In this document: one piece after another, positions 11,425 through 23,071 of the stretch
How the letters are laid out: every line of letters begins with the position of its first letter
How positions within the stretch are numbered: position 1 is the stretch's first letter
Notes under the pieces: model-generated
The model's input: only the letters and a program-made list of their open reading frames with translations
Databases searched by the model: none
Told to the model about the DNA's origin: nothing
Translations under genes and position numbers: made by a program
Assembly (NCBI GenBank): GCA_950295325.1
Contig: OX485804.1
Location: 11,596,001-11,660,000 of the forward strand
Reading direction: 5' to 3'
Length of the DNA: 64,000 nucleotides
Source of the DNA: Polytrichum commune
Lineage: Eukaryota; Streptophyta; Polytrichopsida; Polytrichales; Polytrichaceae

Positions 11425-12899
11425 TAAATACCACTACAGCTAAAGTAATAAAATAGTGTCAAGCCCTTGTAACATGCCCAGCTACTATGAAACAAAAAAT
11501 AAACATGGCAGATACAGTCATACGTGCTGGAATAGCATACAGCTTCTACGCAGTGCCATACTCCATACCAGCTATCAAAAAACTCGATAAAAAAATCATA
11601 GCACTTCACAAAATGATATGCGGAATACCCAAATGCACATCTAACATCGCTATACAACTCCCACACAATCTATTCGGAATCGAAGCATTCTCACTACAAA
11701 ATGCCTATTTAAGATGCATTGGAGAACAACTACAAAACGCATTCAATGATAAAGGTAGAATTGGGAAAATATATGTTGGTCTACTTCAATTTATACTCGC
11801 CAAATATGGGGGCTCTAAGGAAATCACCCGCATTAAATACCACCACTGTGTTAGATCACCCATCACTAGAATATTATTCTTGCTCAAACATAAAGCCGGA
11901 GTCCACCTAAAAAGTACAATAAAACAATTTTCTACTAACCCCATCCCCACTTGAAACTGCATGGATGCAGGAAGCACAAATGCTTCATGGCCTAAATCCC
12001 AACACCTCACTTAAATTACTACACAAACTACTTGTACATAATATAATCACACTAGACCAAATTACCATGCCTAATGGTACCACTCTAATGAACCCGGACG
12101 AATTCAAAATCTACCACTCCACTCCTTCTAAACTTATCAAAAGCGCACTTAACATAGCTAATCAATTATTTTGTCACCCTCCTGGAAATCAATGCCCCCT
12201 ACCATGCCAACAACACCATCCACTAAGATCCCTAAAAAATAAATATATAATAAGACACCACAATATCCTACCACACCCACCAACCGCCCCCGTACACCCC
12301 CCTAACCTCCCCATCCCCCCTCTACCCCTCCTCCCAACAACATGCTTAAAGACCCCCGACAATTCCCCATACACAAAATAATCGATCATAAACAAAAACA
12401 ATCCAATGACCATAACGGAATAAAAAGAACAGTCACGTCGTACTTATGTCAATGGACTACAACAAATAACAACACATATAACAAATGGCGAACTCAAAGG
12501 AACCTATACCCCTACTGTGAAGCCAACACATGTAATCACAACACAGACCTACTTATTCATTACTACAAATAAAGACAACACAAACATTTTTCAAACATAA
12601 TTAATGCCTACTTCTCCACAGAACAACATAGAGACACAAGATACGTCACACCAACCACAATAATTCCACTAGCACATATCTCTATTAATGAATGCAACCC
12701 AGAAAACGACATCGAAACAAACTCTGATACCATCCAAACACAATTCGATGTCGCTCACATATACGAAGACAATGGCCGACACCTCATTACCATCCCGAAA
12801 GCTAGACTAACATGGCTATGGAAACAATACCAATTGGCAAAAAACAACACACACGGTCTAGAACCATCTACCCAATCGTTCGAAACTGAAATTGTTTGA
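11425..12899 (+). pseudogene. LINE ORF2 fragment: end of reverse transcriptase and linker
   Basis: The reading frame TVIRAGIAYSFYAVPYSIPA followed by KKLDKKIIALHKMICGIPKC and LPHNLFGIEAFSLQNAYLRC (11505-11720) is the thumb/connection end of a non-LTR reverse transcriptase. The catalytic palm is absent, so the copy is 5'-truncated. Frames then shift several times through a Pro-rich stretch near 12300. They continue with RLTWLWKQYQ to a TGA at 12897-12899 that separates this part from the long open frame that follows. Confidence 0.7.
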
Positions 12900-15116
12900 T
12901 TATACCAAAGGTACAAATACCGTATCCCAAAAAATGACCCACTCAAACGAGCCCAATATACAATACCAACCCAAATATTAGATCTCCTGATTACAACATT
13001 CAATATTAACCACTCATATTTTTCATCCCCAGTTACATGCCCCACACAATTCACCCAATTCTACTCACCATTCTCGCAAGACATAATATTTGGATCCCTA
13101 GGTAAAGCGTTTGACCATAAATGGCAAGGAATCGGTTACGCACACCCTCATAATACAACAGACCTACAACAAGCTATTCACTGGGCGCGCATAGCGGCCC
13201 AAAATGATCCATATACAATCACTATACTTATATCTCCGGATACTAATTGGTACCAAAACTCCAACCCACACATAGGCCCATTCCCAGACACACACGTCAT
13301 TGCCCATTTCGCCGCTGATACAATCACGTATGAGGAACCCACAATACCCTCCGAGCTCAATACCACAAGAAAAGAACCATCTACCATACAAATATTTTGT
13401 ATCCATCACCAAAACAATAACATATGCACCTACGAACAAATGAAATTAATAAGCGACACAACAAATAACCTCCAAATACTACAAAGTCACACACAAACTG
13501 CACCACCCACCCCTCTAAACACCACCGTTAACCCTAGTAAAAAATGGGCTAAATCAAACTACCCAAACACACCCCTACACAATAATATCCCCACCCCACA
13601 ACTTCCAAACTACCAAACTAACTTACCGCTAAAATTCCACCCCCAATTTAGCTACTACACGGACGGATCCTTTATAAAACCCAAAGAAATTGCCCCTGGG
13701 GTATGGAGAAGAGAAAGAGCTGGATACGGTATCTATAGCCCCAAAGGCTTAAATATCGCCAAAAGACTCCATGGGCATCAAAACATACTACGTGCAGAAA
13801 TGATGGCTATACACAAAACACTAAGAATCATCAATACAAAATTCCCTAATGAACCCGCATACATATTCACAGACAGTCTAAATGTATTATACCTACTCAA
13901 TACACAAATTAAACACCCCACTCTCCATAATAGTCACCCCGACCAAACCACACTCAACTCCATGGTAAAAATCCTCCAAGACCGTACACAGCCAATCACA
14001 CTATACAAAGTCAGAGCACACGTCAACATTGACGGTAATGAAAAAGCGGATAAACTAGCAAAAGCCGGGTTAGAATTAGAACACATAATTGCCATCCACC
14101 CATACGAACATGCCCACGCCATCCCGTACTATTACCAAAAGGACGTCTGGGCCTCGATGGCAGACGTCCCAGACAAAGGCCCAGTAAGATTCTTAGAAAA
14201 ACAAATTAAAAAATATGATAGGGAAACCAATATAGCAATCATGGCCACACAAACCCCCAACACGTGTAAATGGACAGAAAATAGAGACATTGACAAAGAA
14301 CTATCCAACGAATTCTGGACAAATCCCTTAATCACAGACAAACAAAAATCATGCCTTATTAAATTCCGTACAGGAACATACATGGGTAATGCTAGAAAAC
14401 AAATGTTCTTCGGTCACCAGAGGTACCCCTCTATCACATGCCCTATATGCAATTCAAACGATCCAGACACTTGGCTACATGTTCTACTGAAATGCAACCA
14501 ACAACATATACACTCACTACAAATTAAAAGACATAACAAAGCAGTCGGAGAAATTAGGAAGCTTCTAATCTCGTCCGAAAAATCCCGATGTTTTACTCTC
14601 ATGAATGCCGGTACCTTCAATAATAACCCCCAAGAAAATATAGTCCCCAATTGGCTACTCCCCTGTACATGTAACACACAAAGATGTCATTGCAACGCAA
14701 GATTTCGACCTGATATACTCTGCGTTAAAGGATTACCATATCAAAATGACCCTCCCATTGACATTGACCCTAGCCTCACCATACAATTTATTGAATTCAC
14801 ATATTGTAACGACAGATTTTCCTCAGAAACAATAGAAGCAAAAAACAACAAATACAAACCTTTGATTGATAGTATTGCTTCCAGAGGATGGAAAATCGAA
14901 CCACTTATTGTCATCACAGCTGGGGCCCGAGCTACGGCCCACATCCCATCTATGAAAATACTAGAAGAAAATCTCAAAATACCCCTGGTTACCATCAAAA
15001 ATACCTTTAAAAACATTAATACCATTGCAATACAATATGCCATGTCCATCCTCCTCCATAAGAGGAGAATTGAAAACCACCAACCGCTCCCCCAAAACTT
15101 ACTAGACCCTCCATAA
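12900..15116 (+). CDS. LINE ORF2 C-terminal region: unknown domain, RNase H, CCHC knuckle, RLE-like endonuclease
   Basis: The frame is open for about 738 codons with no stop. First comes an unnamed conserved-looking region (SPFSQDIIFGSLGKAFDHKW ... SPDTNWYQN ... DTHVIAHF). Next is an RNase H domain with its acidic set intact, counting from the Met at 13440: YTDGS (D75), RAEMMA (E120), FTDSLN (D145), AHVNIDGNEKAD (H194, D204). A CCHC knuckle follows (CPICNSNDPDTWLHVLLKC), then CTCNTQRCHC, then RPDIL ... FIEFTYCND ... KYKPLIDSIASRGW ... VITAGARATAHI. That last part resembles the PD-(D/E)xK restriction-like endonuclease of R2/NeSL-type LINEs. The palm is missing upstream, so the copy cannot be autonomous. 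The openness of the frame suggests a fairly young insertion. Confidence 0.75.
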   Translation, partial: LYQRYKYRIPKNDPLKRAQYTIPTQILDLLITTFNINHSYFSSPVTCPTQFTQFYSPFSQDIIFGSLGKAFDHKWQGIGYAHPHNTTDLQQAIHWARIAAQNDPYTITILISPDTNWYQNSNPHIGPFPDTHVIAHFAADTITYEEPTIPSELNTTRKEPSTIQIFCIHHQNNNICTYEQMKLISDTTNNLQILQSHTQTAPPTPLNTTVNPSKKWAKSNYPNTPLHNNIPTPQLPNYQTNLPLKFHPQFSYYTDGSFIKPKEIAPGVWRRERAGYGIYSPKGLNIAKRLHGHQNILRAEMMAIHKTLRIINTKFPNEPAYIFTDSLNVLYLLNTQIKHPTLHNSHPDQTTLNSMVKILQDRTQPITLYKVRAHVNIDGNEKADKLAKAGLELEHIIAIHPYEHAHAIPYYYQKDVWASMADVPDKGPVRFLEKQIKKYDRETNIAIMATQTPNTCKWTENRDIDKELSNEFWTNPLITDKQKSCLIKFRTGTYMGNARKQMFFGHQRYPSITCPICNSNDPDTWLHVLLKCNQQHIHSLQIKRHNKAVGEIRKLLISSEKSRCFTLMNAGTFNNNPQENIVPNWLLPCTCNTQRCHCNARFRPDILCVKGLPYQNDPPIDIDPSLTIQFIEFTYCNDRFSSETIEAKNNKYKPLIDSIASRGWKIEPLIVITAGARATAHIPSMKILEENLKIPLVTIKNTFKNINTIAIQYAMSILLHKRRIENHQPLPQNLLDPP

Positions 15117-15124
15117 AACCCACC

Positions 15125-15125
<1 letters not shown>

Positions 15126-15158
<33 letters not shown>

Positions 15159-15180
15159 AACAACAACAACAACAACAACT
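15126..15180 (+). repeat. A32 tract followed by (CAA)n
   Basis: About 32 adenines followed by seven CAA units, directly after the LINE stop codon at 15114-15116. It may be a poly(A) site inside the LINE 3' region. Read on the other strand, it may be the (TTG)n/T tail of a nested SINE. Confidence 0.8.
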
Positions 15181-15189
15181 TATATAATA

Positions 15190-15380
15190 TTTAGTATCTA
15201 TTTACAGCTCAGAATGTGGGATTGGTGCCGGTTGGTTGGTACAAATTCCTGCTTTTTACTCACTTGCAGCACCAAGTCACGCGTTACATTTTAGACGATC
15301 ATACGGACTCGACTGAAATCGAACCCGGAACGTCTTAACTCAAACATCCTCCCACAACCAACCGAGGAATCATGACTTGG
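15190..15380 (-). mobile_element. Possible tRNA-related SINE in reverse orientation
   Basis: Read on the minus strand, the stretch has a tRNA-like head (CTCGGTTGGTTGTGGG, then a B-box-like GGGTTCGATTTC at about 15315-15326). It runs toward a (TTG)n/T-rich tail at 15126-15180. No clean target duplication was found, so this could instead be part of the LINE 3' UTR. Confidence 0.3.
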
Positions 15381-15581
15381 CGTTCACTCTCATAACAAAA
15401 ACACTAATTATACCTAAAAGGCATGCACCGCCGTGGGCCATGATTGGCCCACATTATTTGTTTCTCGGTTACTATAGTGTCCATCCTCGAAAGAGGAGAG
15501 TAGTTTTGTCCCAGCTTCCCCATGTCCTGTGGGCATCGGGTTGTTGGCATTACGAACGGACACTCCATTCACGCCGGCCCC

Positions 15582-15618
15582 TAAAAGGGACCGGAGTTTC
15601 TATCTATCTATCTATCTC
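15582..15618 (+). repeat. 3' terminus of the LINE with (TATC)n tail
   Basis: TAAAAGGGACCGGAGTTTC followed by TATC repeats. The same terminus recurs in a 36-bp insertion at 49738-49773 with its own target duplication. This identifies it as the genuine 3' end of a retrotransposon family. Confidence 0.75.
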
Positions 15619-16030
15619 TCGTCCCCCACCATCTTTCCACATTGCAATGGATTGTCATGAAGGCTATATGCTTATTTTGCATCCTGGAGATGAGACATAT
15701 GCAAAGCCAATGTGGGTGGCAAGAGTTTTGTCCAAACCAAATTTTGTAAGTTCTAGCCCTCATTTTCGGCAAATTAAGGTGGAGTACTACCGATCGATGG
15801 CACAGAATGAAGATATGATTTGGCATTACACGGGCTGGAATACAAACCCAAACTTTCGGTGGAAGGTGGATTATGAGCACGGTCCATCTTGGATAGATAC
15901 GAACTCCATATTCATAGTATGGAAACCACGGAAAATCCATAGTGGATCAGTATCCATCCCTCAAAAGTACATAACTTTTGCTAAAGACAACCTTGCTCGG
16001 ATCGAACAAGAAGCATGCCACGTTGAATGA
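15619..16030 (+). pseudogene. DUF7869-type transposon protein, C-terminal part
   Basis: After the duplicated tcgtccccca the frame resumes as RPPPSFHIAMDCHEGYML, then HPGDETYAKPMWVARVLSK, IKVEYYRSMAQNEDMIWHY, FRWKVDYEHGPSWIDTNSIF and KDNLARIEQEACHVE, stopping at 16030. The phase matches the piece ending at 11275. Removing the insertion and one copy of the duplication would rejoin the two without a frameshift at the junction. Confidence 0.75.
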
Positions 16031-17840
16031 GAAGTTGGTAGGATTTTGTTATCATAATAATTATAGTTCCATATGTAACTATAAATTGCACATATTAGTC
16101 ATATGTGTGCTCCTCAAAATAAAAGTAGAGTGTGGGTCGAACTTAAGAACGCTCCAACTCCATTGGGGTTGGATGAATATCCATATATAATATTTCATAA
16201 CAAATGTGACCTTTATTTTATTATTTTGTTTGGGACTAAATTGTTGGGTTGAATGAATATGCATTTTTTGCATGACGCTTCTAAGGTTGTGGTACCTATA
16301 TTTTACTTCACATGCTAATAATAGCCAACATTCTATATGATTTCTTTCGTGAGATTTGTTTCAAGTGTTCTACCTTTGTGGTTCTGTTGGTGAAGCTGGT
16401 TTCAAGTGCTCTACCCAATGTGCTTATATCGCCAACCATTGATTTTGGGATATTAGACTATTAATATATTGGAGATTGTTGACAATATAATCTCGGGCAA
16501 ATTCACGTTGTTGTGGTCCATATATTAATTTGAGACAAGAGAAAGTCTCAAATTAACGAATATAGTGTTTTAGTGAACAAACTTGAAACATGCGTATGAG
16601 GCTCCCCACCAATGAAAAGGATTGTTTCTATTCAACACCTTTGAAGTTAAATTGGATGCAAGTACTACACCAAACATTATATTTAATCACTTGATATTTA
16701 GAATTGTGCAATGCTATGTCTATAAAAATTGTATATTTCTTGATTTGCAAAAAAAATGTCAAATTGGTTGTCTGGAAATTCTAGATCATCAACAACTTTA
16801 CTTGGTAAAAAATCACATCAACATAAAAAGATATAGAAATATGTTATTCCAAATAGTAAGTGATAGTGAATATCACATTTATTGTAGTCATGAGGTTGAG
16901 TCAACTCCTCAAGGGACTTGCTATTTTTATTTACTTGAGAAGTACAATATATTGTAAGCTGATAGCAAGTTGGACAAAGAATAATAAAGAAAAAACAAGC
17001 CAATTTTTTTTGGAAAATATTGGGTGATAAGGCCTAAATGAAAGGAAAATAATCATCAAAATGCATAAACATTAGGAAATTTGGTACATTCAAAACAAGG
17101 GAAGCTAAGACATGAGCGATCAACAGTGAGCAATGAGAACACTGTATTAAACATTTTGGGACGTTCGGGAGTCCCAAAATGTGGAAATTGTTTGTATTGT
17201 GCATATGGGAACATATTTATTGCACACATGAACATATGACTAGCTTGTGGGAACGTGAACTCATTGAAATCGGAACACATGAATGCCAGATGCTCACATG
17301 GGAATGTCTACCTGGGAATTTGGGAATAACTACATGGGAATGTGCGAACAACATATGGGAACGTGAGAGTGGGATGTCAAGCAAACATGATAGCAGGTAG
17401 TCGTGGCATCTGTACGGTCTTCCACATGCGTTTGCTCAATCCGCACCATGTCCACCTCTTCTTAGTACTACATATAGAACTTGCAATATTAACTTGATGT
17501 TTAATATACAACACTTCACATTGGATAGGTCAACAAACCCTCAATTTTTTTTCTAGTCTTTCATTAAGGTCATCACGGGTACACCTTGTCGACAATATTG
17601 GTACAATTAGCATGTAAAGTATTGAAATCAACAAAAATAACTCTTACTAAGCTTGAGAGGCCATGATGGTCTCCCATGGACCAGCCACCCAAAAATATTT
17701 ATTGCCAATGGTAGTATTGTTGTAGTGGCTCACACTATCAAGGAAGGCACATGCAAGAAGCAATTTTGATGTCTCACTCCTACCATCCTCTGTATTTATC
17801 TTGTCTTTGATCATGAGCGTCCATGGGAGGGAAGCTATCT
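16031..17840. other. No gene recognised; scattered GAGC and GGGAAC repeats
   Basis: AT-rich sequence. A weak plus frame at 16622-16957 has no family. Near 17107-17135 a short ATGAGCGATCAACAGTGAGC cluster resembles the element C end at 17841. At 17205-17370 a loose repeat of CATGGGAA(C/T)GT-type words occurs. Confidence 0.35.
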
Positions 17841-17915
17841 TATGAGCGATGAGCAGTGAGCGGTGAGCGGTGAGCAGTAACACATGAGCAATGAGCAGTA
17901 ACATATGAGCAATGA
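17841..17915 (+). repeat. GAGC-rich array, candidate end of MULE-like element C
   Basis: The array begins TATGAGCGATGAGCAGTGAG and repeats GAGCGGTGAGC-like words. It is followed about 110 bp later by CCCTATTTCCATGG, the analogue of CCTATTTCCGTGG next to both ends of element A. It lies 0.8-0.9 kb from the 3' end of the copy C transposase gene, similar to the spacing in A (1.1 kb) and B (1.2 kb). Confidence 0.5.
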
Positions 17916-18009
17916 ATCCAAATTTAATAAAAACACACGGGTTTAGGGTACACAACCAAATTTTTGAAAAATTAATTGCATATTTTCAATTGTAAATTGC
18001 CAATATTTT

Positions 18010-18830
18010 AAATGAAGCACAAGTGAAAGGGCCCTATTTCCATGGATCATTTAAAACACTTTCAATCCATTGCTAATTTTTATTATAATAATCCAAACCA
18101 ATACATGCCATTTATTGACATCCTTATACATGTAGTTACAACCAACATTTGCACAATTACTCACATTTCACAACACCAGCAAGTTCAAGTAGGTGCATAA
18201 CATCATTATACGTATATGTAGGTGCCATAATTGTGAGCCACTCAAACCGCTCACGGGTTGAATTAAGGCCCAAAATCTACAAAAGAAAGGAAATTAGATA
18301 TTAGAAATAGTCAATATATAGGTAACTACTAGGTTTTGAGACATTCGCCTGTGGATACGAGTTGTGTAAGAGACTGGTATTAGGTCTGGATCCACCCAGG
18401 TTCGAATCCGGTTGGTTACATTGACTGGTGCTATCCCAAATTGAGCTAGTCATAAAGCATGAATAATCTATAGGCGGATACAAAGAAGACGTTACTACGC
18501 GGATGTGCGTAGAATCTTCTCAATTGTTTTTTATTTTTAGAAACTTCTCATTATTTATCCGTGTGAATCAATCAAACCGCCCACGGTTGGGTCGTAGTCT
18601 AAATAAAAATGAAGTTACTGAATCATTTGAAATACTTTCAGTCCATTGCTAATTTTTATTATAATAATCCAAACCAAAATATGTCATTTATTGACATTCA
18701 AATATATGTTGCTTAATAGAATACTTGCAATACTACTCACATTCTACAATACCAGCAAGTTCAAGTAGTCGCATAACCTTATTATAGGTATATGTAGGTG
18801 CATGAATAAACTTGTCACTCTCGTAATCCA
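18010..18830 (-). repeat. Partial tandem duplication of the copy C transposase 3' end
   Basis: Segment 18010-18265 repeats 18590-18830, including the last codons (YTYNDVMHLLELAGVVKCE in the outer copy, YTYNKVMRLLELAGIVECE in the inner). Both copies include CCATTGCTAATTTTTATTAT in the 3' flank. The region between the copies holds a SINE-like insertion. Confidence 0.6.
18310..18545 (+). mobile_element. Candidate tRNA-derived SINE
   Basis: A B-box-like CAGGTTCGAATCC lies at about 18400 within a tRNA-like head, with a T-rich tail near 18530. The flanks contain ttagaaa on both sides (18303 and 18537 regions), a possible 7-bp target duplication. The body matches nothing I can name. Confidence 0.35.
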
Positions 18831-21800
18831 CCTTGCACAAAAATCTAAACACATAATAAAGATGTTTACAATACACCCATTTTCCTTTCTTTCCCAATGC
18901 ATGAGAGGACATTTTCGTGAAATCCGGTGTCATAGTGTAAATACGTACACTATATACATGTGTACGTATTTTGTGTTTCATTGTGATTCCTTCATTTGGA
19001 GGAAAGTAAAAGGGAGTAGAATTAGATTACATTTTTGTTTACTCATAGTTATTCTTAGTGACTTTTAGTTTTTAAATTTTATTCTTATTTAATTTTTTAC
19101 TCTTAGTTACTATTATTACCCTTTTAGCCTTATTTCTAGTTTTATCCTTGGTTTATCTTTAGACCAATGAATAATTAGAAATCATGTGTTGAGGATAAGA
19201 GAAGGATTTGAGGCCTTATCTCACATGTGTGGTTGAAAAGAAGAGATGTGGAGGAGACAAAAATCTTTGTTGTGGAAAGCTCGTTGTTGTTGTTGTGTGT
19301 GTGTAGTTTTGAGAAGAAACTTGAAATAAAAAATACAATTGCGTTTCATGTGACTGTTTTCCTCTTAAATGTTTACATGCGTGAAGGAGAGTGAGCAAAA
19401 ACAAAGTTGTGCTAGTTTGAGTGGAGGGAAGTTTGTTAGTTCTTGCATAGAAAGGGCTGAGACTTCAACCGTCCACAAAAAGACGGACAAGTCTTTTGGT
19501 GGCAACAATCCTTTGAGGGAGTATCACTTATTGATAGATTTTTTTTGTAAAGATTTGAAAAATAGAGGAAGTTTTGAAGACAATTGAAGATTCGGCGGTC
19601 CGGCAAGCAAAGCCAGTTGCAGCCAAAAGCCCAGTGCTTTCCTAAAGCGGACCCCTCTCTACTCGACACCGGGCATGTGCAATGCGCGATGTCGCCAATT
19701 GTGACATGGTAGGTGATATCTTGCTTGGAGACAATGTTGATTATCACTCCAAAGCCCGGATATGGAATGACAGTGACCCCAACCACATAGTAACCTCCAT
19801 GAGTCCGACGCTCTCCCATTTGTTTTTGTGATCCGCCAGCGGTGCTGTTGGATTACGACACACTATCTTCCCAAACTTGAATGTAGGGTGGGCGTCCGGG
19901 TTTGGTGGCATACAAAAATGCGAGTGAGGGATGGGGAGAGTTGCGATTGTTGAAAGCGTACGACGAGGAGACAATGTCTCCCTCTGCTGTAGTTGAAATC
20001 CAACATCTTCAAGTGCCAAAACCTCCTCTCTCGATAGATTGGTACTTATCTTCACCGGCCATATGTTGGGTACTATAGGCCAATCCAACACATATTTCTT
20101 CTTACTGCCACTCACACAACGCTTGATGTCGTCAAGGCAAAACCAAAATTCATACTCCACATTGTTGGGAGAGCGAAATTCCTTCCTGAGCCCTTTGTAT
20201 GTTGAAGCAGGTGTGTCATGTTTCCCAGTCCCGACTTTAGCATTGCACATAGTCCCTGTGATGGCCTGTAGTGCCCAACATCGTTTGGCTGAGTTGGGTG
20301 GCAATCTTGCAATGTGCCATTTGGAAGCAAGACAATCAGTCTCTTACACGGATGTAGTATGAGTCACACCATGAATTGCAGAACTCAACGATTTTTCTAT
20401 ACGTTGACGAGGTGCTCGGGTGTTGGGACGAGGAATGGAATAGTTTACTTTGTTGGGTCGATGAGAGTCACAATCAACACCTGGTTGAGTTTGCGTTTGG
20501 TGGAACCAAAGAGCTCTGATCCTTCCAATGCACAATCTCTAGTGTTGACGTTTTCTGCCCCTGGATAAGACTTCATGGCATCAACCAACATTTTTGGATC
20601 TCCACACCTGGCAGCCGCTTTGAGTTTCAAGGATGCCAAATCAGGACCTTTACCATCAGACCCCCCTTTCAACCATGTTCGGTAATTTGCATTTTGCATG
20701 AAGGCACGGATCATGTCGTCTATTGTAGCTTCATATAAACAAGTTATCTTGTTGCCAGACTGTTGGAGCCATTTGTTGTATACAGTCTTTGCAAGGTGTG
20801 CATTTGTTGGCATTTCCGCACGTTCTTCTATTGTAATATCCTATGAACAATACACAAATATGAGGATAAGAAAATATAAGATATATATAACAATGGAAGA
20901 AAAATGAATGACATTGAATAATGAATTTTGATATGTACTTACAAGTAACATGTGACCACCCCATTGTCTGTAATGAAAGTGCCAAAAACCCAATCACTCT
21001 GAAAGACCAAGGATGCCTTCTTCTGAGGCAGCTCCGGATGACAACCACCAAGAACGAATCACATGATACTTAGTTTCGGCGTCGTCCATCGTTTTTGCGT
21101 CTTTGTAATCCTTGCATATTTGCTTGTATTGAAACTGCAAGGATAGTTTGATATACTTTTGGGTCACCTTATCTAAGCTCGCAGATCAATGGAAAAGACA
21201 TGTACGCTCATGTGCAACCATTGGTAGACTTGGGTCACCATCCCCGTAAATCGTCCTCACCGCATTCCAATTAGCTTGAGCACTATCAGCCATAAACCCT
21301 TTGAAATTTACGTTTGGTACACCATTTTTTGCCATGACAAAATTCAAATTCTTCCAAAAGAGAATTTATGCTGCACCATCTTCAGATTGCATATCACAAC
21401 ACGCAATGGTTAATATTTTACAGTATCGACTGTCGTATACATGACAAGCCATAGTCATCCAGTCTTTCAAACGTTTGACATGGTCAAACATAATTCATGA
21501 ATTCTCCATATTCCCCCTGACTTGCATCTTCTTCACAAGTTCCACACCACTACCTGGAAGGTCTACAAACATCTTAAAAACAAACATTTTATCTTTTGAT
21601 TGCCCTTGGAACCGACTACCATGGACGAACTTGAAAGCATAGTGGTCTTTGAGTGCCATAATACTATCCATAGTTCCCATTCCACTACGCAAAAAACGCT
21701 TTGATCCAGATACAAAGTTACGACAATTCAGAGACACAAAAGTGCTGAATTTGTCCATGACGACCTCTAGAGATGAACCAACCAAGTGATGGCCTTCGAC

Positions 21801-23071
21801 ATTTACGGGAGATTTGAGAAGGTAATCGGCCAAGAATTGTTTGTTTGCTGCCATAACTATGGCTGAATTTTTGGTTGTGGGTGTTTTCAATACTTCATTT
21901 GCAACGCATTGATATGCTATGTCCAATTATTCGTGGCATGTGTCATTAGCCACATGATGATCATGTACACCAATATGAATGCAAACCTTGGACATTCCAA
22001 CAGATGTGGAGTGAATGTATATTATTCGAGCATGATACAAAGCAATGCACGTAGGTGTGGAACGGCATACTTTACACTCAATAATGGACCTAGTAGGGGG
22101 AACATTACCCACAACAAATGGGAGAGGAGTTGAACCAGCCCATTCAGTGTTGTTCCGGAGACCCCCATTGCGATGCATATAATCACAATAGTCATTAGGA
22201 CATTGGAGATGACCTGCACAAGTAGACCGCCGGAAGGATAATCCAAAATCATTTTGGATATTCGTGATTTTGGTGGTACACCAAGGGTGTCCGTCGCACA
22301 TCTTGTCCATGCCGTCTATTGAGCGGCCATACGTATTTGGAACTTTAAGTGGGCAAGAGAAACAAAACGTCGCCATTAAAAGAAGATGGTAAGTACTTAA
22401 CATCTCAAACATCTATATTATCAAAATCAATGGATGCGAGATCTGACTTTGATTTTTTTCTTGACTTTGTAAGCTTCAAGGCATCTACAATAGTCAACCC
22501 TATAGATGAAGGTGAAGGGTGTAGTGGAGGACGTTTAGAAGGTAAGATCCTAGGGAACCAACCTCTTGTTCATAGGACCGCATGGAGATTTGACTACATA
22601 TATAGGAAGCTGTGAAGAAGTGGAATGAAGACTCTTAAATGGAAACGGCGATGTGTTTAAAAGATCAACAGATGCACAAATGTCATCTTTTGAATTTGAT
22701 AGCATAAACACACTGTCATCAGTGGGTTCAAATTTAACATGTGCGATAGAAGAAATTTGAACTGTGGATGTACCGGATTCGTTTGTCAATATGACAGTTG
22801 AAGCTTGCATCTAAGAGTCAGAAAGACCTATCATCCTAAATGAACCAGGTCCTAAGATCCACATAAAACCAACCTCAGTTCTGTTTTTTTGAACCAAAAC
22901 CGTTTCATACACATCTCCATCTGCAGAGTACATCTCCTGCTCTAAATACATGGTTCCTATCTGGAGGTTGAATCTCAAACTAAACAAATCCTCGGAGACA
23001 TTTACATGACCATCATCTTGAAGTGACAAAATGAAAGGAACAAAAGATCTGTGACCTCTAATGGTAGCCAT
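18733..23071 (-). pseudogene. MULE-like transposase, copy C (decayed)
   Basis: Pieces in the order of copies A and B: N-terminal domain MATIRGHRSFVPF (23071-22811), then a stop. Next is HVKFEPTDDSVFMLSNSKDD (about 22740), then the zinc-binding region with DGMDKMCDGHPW, CAGHLQCPNDYC and CIHIGVHDHH (22412-21927). VFVFKMFVDLPGSGVELVKK (about 21550) is followed by the catalytic region with ACHVYDSRYCK and GFMADSAQANWNAVRTIYGD (21450-21230). VYNKWLQQSGNK (20775) leads to NIWPVKISTNLS (about 20050). The SWIM finger starts HCTCP (about 19680), is interrupted by about 0.7 kb of foreign sequence, and ends VYCKHLYYVF ... FIHAPTYTYN (18733-18930). Several stops and frameshifts make it non-functional. 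Confidence 0.8.
18940..19670. mobile_element. Unidentified insertion within the SWIM finger of copy C
   Basis: About 730 bp separate the two halves of the SWIM finger coding sequence, which is continuous in copies A and B. The insert carries one plus-strand frame (19369-19587) without homology and no clear terminal repeats, so its class is unknown. The borders are approximate. Confidence 0.5.

Larger units (their letters stand above)
11276..15618 (+). mobile_element. Chimeric 5S rRNA/LINE retro-insertion
   Basis: A 4,343-bp insertion is flanked by the 10-bp direct duplication tcgtccccca (11266-11275 and 15619-15628). It starts at the first base or two of a full 5S rRNA. It passes, within about 30 bp of the 5S 3' end, into a LINE reading frame truncated in the reverse-transcriptase thumb region, and ends in a (TATC)n tail. 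The host reading frame (Arg-Pro-Pro codons) is repeated in phase on both sides. This fits target-primed reverse transcription of LINE RNA followed by a template switch to 5S rRNA. It would also fit reverse transcription of a 5S-LINE read-through RNA. Confidence 0.7.

Noticed and set aside
11403-11666. Minus-strand 87-aa frame over the LINE
   Set aside because: It is antisense to the clear reverse-transcriptase thumb region and has no independent support.
15315-15326. A tRNA gene
   Set aside because: Only a B-box-like sequence is visible. No cloverleaf with a proper acceptor stem could be formed, so it is at most a SINE head.
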